A stretch of 64,000 nucleotides of DNA from Strobilurus pachycystidiatus (taxonomy: Eukaryota > Basidiomycota > Agaricomycetes > Agaricales > Physalacriaceae), in assembly GCA_019915135.1 (NCBI GenBank), contig JAHLMK010000007.1, forward strand, positions 1,240,001 to 1,304,000. Direction: 5' to 3'. Every line of letters begins with the position of its first letter. Positions within the stretch are counted from its first letter, which is position 1. The translations under genes and the position numbers were made by a program. Below are positions 20,056 through 31,519 of the stretch, piece by piece. The notes below the pieces were generated by a model that was not told the origin of the DNA, did no database searches, and was given only the letters and a program-made list of their open reading frames with translations.

Positions 20056-22928
20056 TCAAGTACTGCCCTCGACAACTCCAGTAATCTCAGCCAGAGGAGC
20101 ATCGTTCCGAGGAGGACGCGGATTGTGTCCGCCCTTGCGCGACACCGCCTCCAGCAACGCGTCAACACGCTCCTTCTGCCCTGCCTGCCCGGGGTTCTTC
20201 AGCTTTCCCACTGCCGGGATGTCCTTGTCGTACTTCCGCCATACCGCAAGTTGCGGAAGAATACTCTTGACGTTCAAGGCCCGTATCTCGTTCGGATCCG
20301 TTACCAAAACGACTTGGTAATGCTGTTCCAGCCGCTCTCTCTCCTTCTTCTCGTCCTCGGCCACCTTGACCTTCTTTGCTGCGACGGCTGCCTCATCTGC
20401 CTCTGCGATCTCTCTGCGTCGCTTCGCCTCTGGTCTACTTGCCAGGTACTCCCGCGCCATCATGCGGAGATACTTCTCATCCTCTTCTGTAAGATTCTCC
20501 TTCATCCACTTCGCCGTCCCGTTGTTCTCGAACATGAATCGTGCATTCATCTGATGAGCTGTCAGACGCGGCTTTCGGCGCATCCAGACACGCATGGCAC
20601 CCAGGGCTCCCTCGTTGAAGTCATTTGTGGCTGGCATCCACGCTGCTTCGCGTTCCTCGGCCGTCAACCCATCGATGATCCCTCCCTCCGCAAACTCTGA
20701 TGCAAAACGCGTCCACGTCACCAGGTAACCCTTCAGGAATGCGACTAATGCGCCGCGTATATGTGGGAGGGTAGGAGTGAGAGCCTTGATCTTCTCGATG
20801 ACATCTCGATTTTGGAACGCCTTCCCATCGAACGTCGACTTCTCTGCAGTGGGATTGTCGAGAAGGAGGTCGGGATTGTCAAGGACTTTCTCGACAAAGG
20901 CGATGACTTTCTGATGCAGCGGTCCCAGATCAAGATGGTTGACGTGTTCCAATCCAGGTCCGCGAACATAAAGCATGTATGGATGACTGAAGCACTGGGA
21001 AATCAATGCGAGGATGGTCCATTTGGTGATAGTAGGCACATCATCAAGGGCAAGGTAAAAGTTCTTCTCGATGTTTGTGAACCCTGGCTTATCCTTCTTG
21101 AACAGAACGACCTCCATGAAGCGCTTGAGAACGTCTTTATAGAGGAGAATGAACTCGGAGGCCTCGCACGTCGACTGGAATCGGGTGTTACTGGTGTCGG
21201 GGTAGGGATCCGCAAAGCCCAGCTCACGCTCCAGGTAATACTTGAATGTGTTCTGCTGCCCGCGCTTATCGTCCTTGTTCCTGAAGAGAAGACCTCCGAG
21301 CATTGCAGCATGAGCGCCTCCGCGACGCGAGATACTGGCAGCATGGAGTTCAGCCTCTGTAGGATCCGCGCCAGAAGTAGCGTGAGCAAGGACTGCCGCA
21401 TTATCCTTGTTCGCCAGCAGGAGCGGCGGCACGAGTCCCATTGCCTCCCAGAACTCCTGCATTGCCTTGTCCCCACCCTTGATGGTGTTGAGGTCTTTGT
21501 GCATGCAGCAGCCGCCCCAGACGAACAGATCAAACTTTCGCTTGTCTTCCGGGGAGAGTGCAGCGTACTCCTCGCCGCCAACCCGCTTCGATAGCTCGCA
21601 CATCACTTCCTCATCCATCGACCTAACCTCCTCTCTCGACATCTTCATGTACGCCCCAATTCCACCGCGCTCGTCAATCACTTCCTCCTTCACGAGCATG
21701 AATAATGCCGCAATCTCCGGAGCGGGCATACTCTTCAGCTTCTGTGTCCCTAGCTTCTCGTCACGGACTGAGGTTTTCCAGTCCTTCAGGAAGTCGTTGT
21801 GCTGCTTTTTGACGTCCTTCGCATGGTCGCCATTTGTACCGCGGAGCTTGTCAACAAATTGGTCGCTGTGAAAGCGAAGTCCGGTGCGCGTTGCCAAGGG
21901 ACTAGCATTCCATGCGTCTCCGAACCGGTCAAGGCGAGTTTTGAGTCCCTCAAACTGAGTCTTTGCGCTTTTATCGGTTGTAGAGTTGACGCCAAACGTT
22001 CGCAGCTTGTGTACTCCATCAACCTTGACAGCCATCGTGCGAGAGACATATTCGATGTGCAGATGACTCGTTCCATCGCTACTGTACGTCAAGTCTATAT
22101 TTGTTGCGACTATTAGCTGATGGTGCTCGGAAGGATTGAATGGAACGTACCAGGCGTATCAATGATCTCTTTCGCCATCTGCATCTCGGACGCTATTCCA
22201 CCCTCTGCAACAACACGTTGAACCGTCCATGTACTCATGACGCGGTTGACCCTCTTCCCCATCATTGCAGCTATCTGTTGAATGACACGCCCAACATTCT
22301 TCTCCGCGGTTCCAGAGCCGACCAGGAGGCGCGCCATTGCACGAGCTTTGCGCGTATAGAAGCCATGACTATAGACACAGAGCTTTCGGCCCTTCTCCAA
22401 GGTTTGTCGACGTGTCCGAGTAATGGCGCGCTTCAGCACCCCTTTGGCACGCGTGCACATCTTCTGGAGCGCCCATTTCTCCTCCCTGCACTCCTCCAGT
22501 GTCTTTTTCAATGCAACAAACTTTCCTTCCCATCCCAGAAGGCGCGTGTTCAGGTCTTCCATCTCGCAATGATTGCGTCGCAGCTGACCCCGTAATCCCG
22601 CCAGTTCGCGTTTATATTGCGGGACTGCAACCTTTTCAAAGTTCCTATGCTGCCCCACTAGCACAGCTATCCTCTGATCCCGCCGACGTCTCTTTTGCTG
22701 CTGGACACGAAGCTTTTTCTCTAGAGCAATGTTTCGTGCCTCCAGCTGTGCAATCTTGGCACGGTATGGCTTGGAGGGCGAGTCCGGGGGCTTTTTAGCG
22801 CGAGTATTTGCCAGGGCCTGCCGCGCCTTTACGAGGTTGTTCTTTTGACGGTTCGACTGGCCTTTACGGCGCCGTAAATCGATGCTTTGCAGCTCTGAAT
22901 CCATGGTTCCAGTAAGGTTGGTCGACAT
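20056..22928 (-). CDS. large transposase-like protein of Agaricomycete type, intact (938 aa)
   Basis: Two exons, 22928-22151 and 22094-20056, join across a 56-bp intron (GTACGTTCC...AAATATAG) in exact phase to give 939 codons including the stop. Residues 1-190 are Lys/Arg-rich with coiled coil (AQLEARNIALEKKLRVQQQK); about residue 260 begins LTYSSDGTSHLHIEYVSRTM. Later blocks are LFVWGGCCMHKDLNTIKGG, LLANKDNAAVL, SRRGGAHAAMLGGLLF, PDTSNTRFQSTCEA, MLYVRGPG, LDLGPLHQKV and PATNDFNEGALGAMRV. I recognise this as a protein widely repeated in mushroom genomes. The Asp of SSDGT and the Glu of NDFNEGAL could be RNase H-fold catalytic residues, which would make it a transposase; that is inference. No stops or frameshifts, unlike most of the window. 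Confidence 0.8.
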
Positions 22929-24294
22929 TCACGTGTCAGAAGTGCCGGGCAACGCTCAGATTATCGAGAGGATGAGTATAGGTGTTTTCGACGCATTTTC
23001 GTATCCTTCCTGGGGCGTGAACGCAAGAGAGTAAGTTTTTGCCTGTTTTTGTCGCGACGGGGAACGGTCCGTCACATATGCGTCACACTAATTAAGGACG
23101 CGATCGTGACATCAAAGCCATCCGAGAAATTTCTAGCCATAGGAATTTACTATCCACACAAATCCAACGTAGAAATTTTACAAATAGCTTCTATTCCACT
23201 ACCTGTTGACCGCTTTTCTTGACATCTACCGTATAAGTTGGGAATCATAGTATTATACAGTCAAACTATGACATTTCCGGGCCAAAATCAAAAAAGTGGT
23301 CAACAGGCGATGTTGCCAGACCTGCCGAATGTGTTTCTGTGCGCTTACCTTGACCGGATCTGGTGTGGTTAAGCGCAAAAAAATCGGCTTCACCCTATAG
23401 CACGGGAGACGCCCTTACCAAACAAAGCCACACAAGTCTCTCTTTGGAGACGATTGCACCTCCCCATGATATATCGTTGTCGTACCTTGTCGTGATGATA
23501 GGTCCTGACCTTTGATGATCGGTACGATATGTCATTATAATGCACGATATGCTAACGGGGTGTTGGTAGATTGTGATTATCATGTGTGCTGCCATGATTA
23601 CACCACATTATACCAACTATACGACACTACACCACCGATGTGGCGTTGTAATGCCATGTCGGATTTTCCCAAATTTAGTGATGCGCGGAACCCACAGGCG
23701 GCTTTGTTGCGACGCGCGCGCTATGCGCGCAGATGATGATCGACAAGCAGCAGGCTCACCAGGGCGTCTTGACCCAAATAATGTGTCGCGCAGATGATGA
23801 TCGACAAGCAGCAGGCTCACCAGGGCGTCTTGACCCAAATAATGCGTCGCAGAATTTGTACTTGTTACCTAGCTGTCTGCCTCACGGAAAATTGGTATGC
23901 TCGCTGCACTCGCAACCAAATGTCGAATTTGACGGCTTGGATGAACGAGACGAACAGAGCTCTCCGGTCCGGTATCGTAACTAAGTCACGGCCTTCGAAG
24001 CTTATCAGTAGGAGTCTGAATTGCATTGGACAAAAATTATCACTTTTTTTTTTCAAGTACTCATGTCAGTCGCTAGTGAACGCACCCACATCCTCTTACA
24101 AAAATAGTCATGAGCAAAAAAGCGCCGCAATTCGCGGCTATCTCGACGTCAGTAGGCTCTTTGATTGGTTCATGTTATTTCAAATATTTGAGTTGCCGGT
24201 CACGGTCGACTTCCAGCTTCCACCCTTCCACTCTTCCACTTACCGTCGTGTCGGCGAACTTTAGACTCCTGACATCGATCGTTGCCTATCATCT
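22929..24294. other. A/T-richer intergenic region with a tandem duplication
   Basis: No gene recognised in 1.37 kb. It separates two divergent genes that look intact, so it should contain both promoters. It holds the 61-bp tandem duplication listed separately. The short open frames near 23750-24300 follow that repeat and have no recognisable content. Confidence 0.45.
23731..23852. repeat. 61-bp tandem duplication (two copies)
   Basis: The unit beginning AGATGATGATCGACAAGCAG occurs at 23731-23791 and again at 23792-23852, nearly identical; a T/C difference near the unit end (AATGTGTCG against AATGCGTCG) is visible. It is intergenic. Simple tandem duplication by slippage or unequal exchange is the likely origin. 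Confidence 0.9.
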
Positions 24295-26039
24295 ATGGCC
24301 TTGATGACTGATTCACTTTTTATAATGCGCAGTCTCTCCACAAACCCCACGGCGAAAAATATATTTGAGAGTCTCTGGAAGGTGTCTTATGGGTCAGCGG
24401 AAGAGTGCCCGCCATTTGAACACCGAAGACAAACACTACCTGAATCCTGCTTCACACCTTTCAGGGTGAGTGCTCCAATAGCACCTGTTCAACCGGTCCA
24501 CTCAGATAGAATAGGACAACGCGCCTTGGGTGAAACCCACCGTCAAACCATGGCCAACCGACCTTACAGAATATCTTGAGTCGAATACCCCAAGAGTCCC
24601 CATCGACTTTGCCCCTCACATCAAGTCAAGGATTGAGGAATTTTGGCCCTTTCTGTCGGTTACGCTGAACTCAGGACTCTATCTCAATCCGGTGGAGCCC
24701 ACAGAACAGGGGAAATGTCGCTTCTTCCACACAATGTTCACGCAATTATTAGGAATTTTCTCGGACAACTCGTTGTCTCTTTCGTGCGTGTCTTTCTTTC
24801 CATCTACTACTGTAACTCAATAGTTATCTTATGCTTCCCAGGACGGAGGCTGCGGCGGTCCGCATCTTCACTGATAACGACTTTGATTTCGTCGGGGATA
24901 TTGCCATGACGGGGAAGCAAATTCCCGATTCTATTCTGGTGAACGAGAACCTCAACGAGGTATTCCCTCGGATGAGGGATGTCACCGGAATCCACTCCGA
25001 CCTCATCCATCTCTTTCAATGGACAGCGGAAGATGGCGAACATCACAATAAGTTAGGCCTAGGGTGGGCCGAGCACAAGAAGCTCGCAGACCTCGAGGCG
25101 GCGCTGCTCCAATTGATCAGTGGTGGAATCACCATTGCCAGTCAAAGGTTCATGATGGGCCTGCCATCACGCCACATCTACTTGTGGACGACAAATGGCG
25201 ACGATGTCTTCCTCCATCTCATGATACTCCAAGATTATGAGCAGGATAGCATTATTTGGCCTGTGTGTCTCATCTCGCTCCTCTTGTATCGTTCTAACCT
25301 TTCATAGGGTGTCAAATTCTTCAAGAACGTTATACGATGGCAGCTCAGAGTCCCTGCCGACGTCTGTCGATGGATAGCCTTCGTCATCCACTACGCCGCC
25401 GTAACCCTGAAGGCGGAAGAAAAGGAAGACCTAGACTTCATACGCCGGCTCGACGACGACCCGAACCTTTGCCAGCTTTTGAAGACTAGGGTGGAGCTGA
25501 TGGCAGCAGGTCACGGCAGTGGTAAATGGCGCCTCGGATACGGAACTGAACCTGCTCGACAGTACAAGGCGACCGTAGCCTCTGGACGCGAAAGTGCAAG
25601 CGTCTACAGGGCAGGTGTGATGAGGGTAATAGGCGGGTTGATTGTTGGGGACTCTGACAGCGCAGCCCCTGGGGTAGAGGAGGAACAGCCGAGGGACGAA
25701 GAGAGAGAAGAAGAGGACTCAACTCCTCCCCTCCCTAAACCTTCTCTCAAGCGAAGACGACCACCGGTGGAAGACCTTCCCGGCCAAAAACTTACTCGAC
25801 GTCGTCCAGATGATCCGGATTCTGGCGCAGGGTACCAGAACACCACGACAGGAAACAGCCGGCTCGTCTCCGCTACCTACACCATCGGTAATCAAGAGGG
25901 TCCCTCCCAGAACACTAGAAGGAGAGTAGCAGGCTCAGAGTCATCACGCCAACGCCAAGCGGTGCCGGTTCCTACCCTACGAACCATGAACTGGGTCATG
26001 TCCTGGAATAACTTTGGCTCGCCAATCTTGTCCAACTAG
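24295..26039 (+). CDS. uncharacterised 530-aa basidiomycete protein
   Basis: Four exons (24295-24465, 24515-24783, 24842-25262, 25308-26039) splice at GT-AG sites in matching phases to 531 codons with the stop. Blocks include KPWPTDLTEYLESN, IDFAPHIKSRIEEFWPFLSV, VRIFTDNDFDFVGDIAMTGK, WAEHKKLADLEAALLQLISG and GVKFFKNVIRWQLRVPADVC. The last third is polar and acidic, then basic (EEREEEDSTPPLPKPSLKRR), probably disordered with a nuclear-localisation-like KRRR. I do not recognise a domain. The clean exon phasing and absence of lesions argue that it is real. It is followed 178 bp downstream by a kinase gene in the same direction. Confidence 0.7.
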
Positions 26040-26216
26040 TTCTAACTTGTACTTTTGTGTAGTTATTAGCAGTGTATCATTATGTACCGCGGCAACAAGG
26101 GAGGCTTGAGAAAATGTCACATGCAGTCGATACAAACTCGTAAGTTACGGTATCAGAACTATATTTGCCTTTCACCACATCACCCTCTTGTTTGTTTCTT
26201 CTTTATCCTTCAACCT

Positions 26217-27288
26217 ATGGCCAATACCGATCTAGGAGGGTCGAAGAAAGACAGACTAGGCAGAAAGGGTAGAAAATACAGAGTGGGCAGCCTGATAGGC
26301 TCTGGGTCTTTTGGTGTGTCTCTAGTGGCGACAATCACGCTCCCCCGTTGACTCCATTCTCTGCTTTCCATAGGCAATGTTCACTGTGGAGTTGACATCT
26401 CCTCAGGAGAGAACGTTGCAATCAAGCTCGAATTGTCAAGGGCGAAGCACCAGCAGCTCGAATATGAGTACCGGGTTTACAAGAAACTCGCTGGCGGGGT
26501 TGGCGTTCCTCTAGTCAGGTGGTTCGGCCTTGCATACGACTACAACGTCATGGTCCTTGACCTCCTGGGCCCCTCCCTCCAGGACTTGTTTTATTTTTGC
26601 GCCTGCAAGTTCAGCCTTAAGACTGTTCTGCTGCTCGCAGATCAACTTGTATGTTCGCTCCTCTCACCATTGACAGCCATGCTGAGTTTCTTGTCCTCAG
26701 ATTTCTCGTGTCGAATACATTCATTCGAGAAACTTTCTTCACCGCGATATCAAGCCAGATAACCTGGCGATGGGTGACGGCACGCCTGAACTGTGCGACC
26801 GGGCCTATATCATTGACTTCGGTCTCGCCAAGCAGTTTAGAGATCCAACGACGAAGAAGCACATCCCCTACCGCGACAACAAGACCCTGACGGGTGCTGC
26901 TCTCTACGCATCCATCAACTCACACCTCGGAGTGGAACCATCACGCCGAGATGACCTCGAGTCACTCGCCTATGTTCTCATCTACTTTATGCAAAGCCGC
27001 CTCCCATGGCAGGATCTGGGTGCTACTACCAGGAAGGAAAGAAACAGACGCATACTGATGGAGAAAATGACTATCCCGACTGGCATGCTCTGCGACGGCC
27101 TTCCCGAGGAGTTCGGTATCTTCCTCAACTACGCCCGCACCCTCGGTTTCACTGAGGACCCAGATTATTCATATATCCACAAACTCTTCCGTAATCTTGC
27201 AGTTTGCAAAGGTTACCAGTACGACAGCAATTTCGATTGGACTGTCTACCGCCCTCGCGCTCGTGGCATGTCCAGTCGGCAGTTGTAG
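26217..27288 (+). CDS. casein kinase 1-like Ser/Thr kinase (319 aa)
   Basis: Three exons (26217-26313, 26374-26648, 26701-27288) join in phase to 320 codons. CK1 landmarks are present: glycine loop [17 protein letters not shown] with the ATP-anchoring Lys, YEYRVYKKL, catalytic loop [13 protein letters not shown], metal-binding [23 protein letters not shown] and [20 protein letters not shown] then LPWQ. The length is only the kinase domain; there is no C-terminal regulatory tail. Where typical CK1 has TARYAS, this protein has AALYAS. The lost Arg is the family residue that helps bind a primed phosphate, so substrate choice may differ. It has no stops or frameshifts. It is probably one of the divergent CK1 copies seen in mushroom genomes; its substrates are unknown. 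Confidence 0.9.
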
Positions 27289-27799
27289 GATGCTTGGAGT
27301 CTTGGGTGTCGTTAACGTAGGCCAGTACTGTAGTCCGCGGATGCGCCTTCACTCCACCGCTTCGGGTTCTGACGTGTTTGTAGGGCATCACACGGTATAT
27401 TGGATTGCAAGCAACGTAACGGCCTTTCTCTCAGGTTGAGGAGGAGTCATGATTGTTCTCAGCCTTTCTTTGCATTCAACGTTCTACTCGGAAGTCATCA
27501 TTCAATGAGACTGAAGATAGCGGGCTTGTATCTTAGTTTGAATAAGAATCATTGTACTTATGTGATCTGCATCTGTATGTACAGCGTACATTGGGAGAGC
27601 AGTGCAAACGAAGCTGGCAGTAGGTAGAAGGCGTCGGTGATTCTGAAGGCGTTTGCGGAGGTGGCGTCTCCAGTCCTGATAATCCTTCCGTGAGCGGGAG
27701 GGAAGGGTAGGAGTGAGAGCGTAGGAGAGTAGGGAGGAGGTGAGCAGTGGGTGTAGGAGCAAGTGCACGAGTAACGGGTGCGGGCGAATTGACGAGTGC
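27289..27799. other. region between kinase gene and SLA2 remnant
   Basis: No gene recognised. It includes the kinase 3' flank. The Pro/Ser/Thr-rich open frames on the minus strand near 27560-27890 follow the point where SLA2 homology ends and look non-coding. Confidence 0.4.
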
Positions 27800-29110
27800 G
27801 GGCGAGCAGGCTGCTCCTGGTCGTGAGCATCCAGCCAACATCTCCGGCAGCCTTCGCGTCATTAACCAGGCGGTCGGAGGCATCGTCATCACTGGCCAGG
27901 CGCGTAATCCCCTTCGTGTTGATCAGAACGTCTGATAGCGACTGTGCGAATTCATTGGCACTCTTGATGACTTCGACGTGTTCCCCTCCAACCTCGCCGC
28001 CAAGGTACAAGTTGTAGACGGTCGCAAAGTCCGTCGCATTGTTCATCGCCTTCTCGACCATGGAAAGGGTATATTCGGGAGTCAAATTGAGGTTGCCCGC
28101 CCGAGTGAACTCTAGCTCATAGATGGATTCATCCACTTTGTGCACGCAAGACTGGAGGATTGAATCTGGATGAAGATCAGACGAGCCCAAGGCATGACAA
28201 CGCATCAGAAACACGTACCAATGATCTCGTTGAGCTTCTTGCGGTTATCCAAGATGAGGGTATCGATTTGAGCGTTCGTGGTCTCGTCAACGAGGCCTTG
28301 GTTCTGAGAGCAATCAGTATTGTCGTAAGGTCTGTGAAACCGGGGAAGTGGCTTACAGCTTGCGCGTCCGCTAACTCGGCCAGAGTCGTGTCCATGACTG
28401 TCGCTCAAAGTTAATGATTGCGGTTGAATGGAAATATGCAAAAGCGCACCCTTCATTGGGAGCGTGACAAAATCCTCATACTCAAACAGTCCATTATATT
28501 CTGGTCGAATGCGGTGAAAGCGCAGCTGGGCTAGGATGAAGGTGACATAAGTTCTGATGAGCGGGGCCTATCCTAGAGAATCATCATAAATAAGCAGACA
28601 GTCATGCGCAGGTAAAGGCAATAGAGTCACCTCGCTGTCCGTCACCACCTACGGTACACGAGAATGTCTCCAACCATGAAGCTTGACTCTGAGCTTCCTT
28701 GACGGTCTAGAGCGGACGGTTGGCGATGTCCGAGAAGGATGCAACAAAGACGTACGTTGGGGTGTCCTTCCTGGATGACCTGATGCACGGTGATGAGGGC
28801 CTTGAATGTCTGCACTTCATCGGCAAGTATAGGCTGCACTCGCAACCCGGACCAGAAAGAGATAGACGAGTGGTAATCCCAAGTGAACGTGATACATTCT
28901 GAACAGCAAGGAGCGGCTGGGGTCGGGCAATGGAGAGACCAGTGTACTTCGAACATGTTTCTGCTTGGGGGCAGTTTCCTCGTCGCCTTCTTGATGTTGA
29001 CGACAAGCTCCTGCTCGGCCTTGTCCTTGTCAACAGGACGAGTGGGGTAACGCATCTCTTCTTCTATGTCGTAAGTATCCCGGGCCATTCTGACGGGAAT
29101 TCCGACCGTA
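27800..29110 (-). pseudogene. SLA2: SLA2/HIP1-type endocytic protein, fragments with internal deletion
   Basis: SLA2 links clathrin-coated pits to actin through an N-terminal ANTH lipid-binding domain and a C-terminal I/LWEQ domain. Minus-strand pieces: DKAEQELVVNIKKAT (near 29030), FTWDYHSSISFWSGLRVQPI and LADEVQTFKALITVHQVIQEG (near 28900-28770), all from the ANTH domain. PLIRTYVTFILAQLRFHRIR and PEYNGLFEYEDFVTL follow (28560-28460). Then the rod region appears directly: NQGLVDETTNAQIDTLILDN, DSILQSCVHKVDESIYELE, EYTLSMVEKAMNNATDFATV and HVEVIKSANEFAQSLSDVLI (28300-27900). The long coiled coil between ANTH and rod is missing, as is everything after AKAAGDVG. Frames change repeatedly. Confidence 0.85.
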
Positions 29111-29238
29111 CCTAACAATCACTGTCAGCGATGCCGATGTAGGAGCGATAGCAGGAGAGGACGTGCATTGTGCGCTGTAGATGGTAGCGTGAGCGAAAGC
29201 AGTGTCACTGCGCCGCGTATGGCCGTGCGAACCTCGGC

Positions 29239-30190
29239 ATGTTTCCGTCTTCCTTCCTCCATCCTCGCCTCTTCTGTCGGGCATCTGCCTTCCGGCCAGC
29301 GGCGCAGACGCGTGGCTTGTTCATAAATCTTTTTGGACGAAATCAATCCGTCCCCACCATCTACAAGCCTAGAAAGGAACGATGGATCACCCCAACCGTG
29401 CTCATTGTCGGGTTCATTCCCTTCTTCACCTTTGGTCTTGGGACGTGGCAAATGCGAAGGTTGCAGTGGAAGATCAATCTCATCGACGAGCTCAAAGAGA
29501 AACTTGAACTTCCACCATTAGCCTTCCCCCCCAAAAAAAAAAGTGCGCTCCGCATCCCTTCACCCTCTTACTGCTGCCACAATGTCCACCAAAGTCTCTC
29601 AGTGATTCCGGAAATTGTCTGAAGAAAAGTCTCTGTCAAGGGCAGATCTGACCACAAACACATAATGCTCTTGGGGCCACGCGTTTGCGAGGGGTTAACG
29701 AGCCTGAACGTCGTGACGCGTTTGATTTGCGGGGACGGAACGATGATTCTCGTTGACCGCGGCTTTATCACGTCTGATGTTGCCAAAGATCTGTCCTTTT
29801 CATCGACCAGAAGGAGAGGCGGAAGTCTTTGGCATGATCCGCCTTTCCCAGTCGCGCAACACCTTCACACCGGACAACAGGCCGGAGCAGGGGGAATGCT
29901 ACTGGACAGATATAGAGGGTATGGCCGAGTATGCTGGAGGCCTTCGTGAAGTTGTTCAGTCTGTCTTCGTTGAACAGATCTTTGGTTCTCAGAGGGCCAT
30001 GCTGGAGATGCCGCCAATAATATAAACCGCGGAGTTCCTGTTGGCCGACCTCCTACAGTAGACCTTCGTAACTCGCATCTTTCATATGTAATACATGGTA
30101 CGTCGTTTCTTTGTTCTTCGAATGTGCAGCACTCATTAGACCAATGTAGGTACACGTTATCGGCGCTGACGCGATTCATGTTTTTGCGCC
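29239..30190 (+). pseudogene. SHY1: SURF1/SHY1 cytochrome c oxidase assembly factor, degraded
   Basis: SURF1 is an inner mitochondrial membrane protein needed to assemble cytochrome c oxidase. The plus reading starts MFPSSFLHPRLFCRASAFRP (presequence-like). YKPRKERWITPTVLIVGF, the first membrane helix, and GTWQMRRLQWKINLIDELKE follow. After frame changes come LLGPRVCEGL-like and DGTMILVDRGFI (about 29670-29770), GEAEVFGMIRLSQSRNTFTP with DNRPEQGECYWTDIEGMAEY (29815-29935), and SVFVEQIFGSQRAML. Short pieces of the C-terminal part (VDLRNSHLSYV-like, near 30058-30090) can still be seen. Frameshifts and stops break it. Most of the length of the family is represented, unlike other fragments here. 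Confidence 0.85.
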
Positions 30191-31519
30191 TCCTTGCAAA
30201 TAGAAAGAAGTCTACAGTTGAGGCTATGCCTAGGTACTGCTAAAGGAGTTTGGTGGTTAGCCGGTTCATCCAAATACGCTATCTTCAAGCCTCTTTGTCG
30301 CTGTGTGTGATGGTAGTACCGGGTCAAACAATGGCCACGCGTGGCTCGAATGAGAATAGACCATTTCTGGTTTGGAAGGTTTGATAAACGCCACTGTTTT
30401 GTACCAAGACCATAACGCCCAGCATCTTCATGCCTTGCTACGACACTTCTCGTCCAGCTGCCCCCCACCCCGTTGCTCAAGCGAGTTTGCCTTTGCCTGT
30501 GATACAGGATGCGGATATTGAACAACCAACCAGTGTATCTCACCCGGCGACGCTGCACAGTCAAGGGTCACTGTCCAACTCTCATTCGCAAAGCAGGTCT
30601 GTCGTAATTTTACTTTGTTTGGTTGACATATGTGCTGAGCTCGTGTAGGCCAGATGTGCGCTGCTAACTCTCGTATTCTGGTACAAGAGAGTAAAAACAA
30701 TGAGTCCCTCAAAGCATTCATGGCAATTTAAGGTAGAAGGTGTTCTCCGTCATGGATGATCCATTCGAAGCGACTACGTTGCACAGGGCTGGAGGTTTCT
30801 GAGGATGTTGACAAGGCAATACTGTTGACGATCTATTCTATGCGGGTAGGTTTTCAGAGGTGTTCTTGGTGTTTTTCTGCTCAAAGCGTTATCTCTTGTT
30901 CGGGTAGATAGCGATCTAGACTCGACGCCAGTCGCTTCACCAATCCCGTTTGATTGACCCTCTGGCCAAGCTACTCGATCGACTGTCATCGAGCATCTTG
31001 TTGGCGAACGTCTGGCCTCGAGACTAATAGCGATTGTCTGCGCCAATACGCTAACTCTGGCATCGATCGTGAGTGTGGCTGGCAACGGCGATGCGACTGG
31101 TGATATGGATGATGGTGTACTACGCTAGTGCGTACAACCCCTCCTCATTTATTCTTGTTCTTGTTTGTTGACAATACGTAGACACGCCGGCTCCATCAGC
31201 AAGTTCTCCCAAAAACTGTTCGCGACTTTTTCAACTGTTCCCCTGCCTAATCTTGTCCGAACAGCCGAACGGCTAACAGTTGAACAGTTAGGTCAATTCG
31301 GGCGAAAAGTTCGTCGCCAATCTCAACGAACAGTCGAAAAGTTTGTGGATGAGATGTGTTCCCTCGCGCATTTTCCCATTAATTACTCGTGTGATTAGAA
31401 CGCTCTATGTACGGGACAAAAATGTAGTGTAAAAGTAATGTAAAACGAACGTAAATTGTAAGGATTGTACACTGCTCGGCAATGCTCGCGGTCTACAGCG
31501 ACGAAATCGGGACGCCAAT
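30191..31519. other. 1.3 kb without a recognisable gene
   Basis: Several short open frames in both strands, none with recognisable domains. Near 31222-31300 several copies of AACAGTT/AACTGTT and AGCCGAACGGCT could fold locally. Nothing firmer is supported. Confidence 0.4.

Noticed and set aside
23731..23852. 61-bp tandem repeat as part of a minisatellite or regulatory array
   Set aside because: Only two copies and no further degenerate units on either side; a simple local duplication.
22929..24294. Promoter or RNA gene between divergent genes
   Set aside because: No box A/B, TATA or structured element could be supported beyond the tandem duplication.
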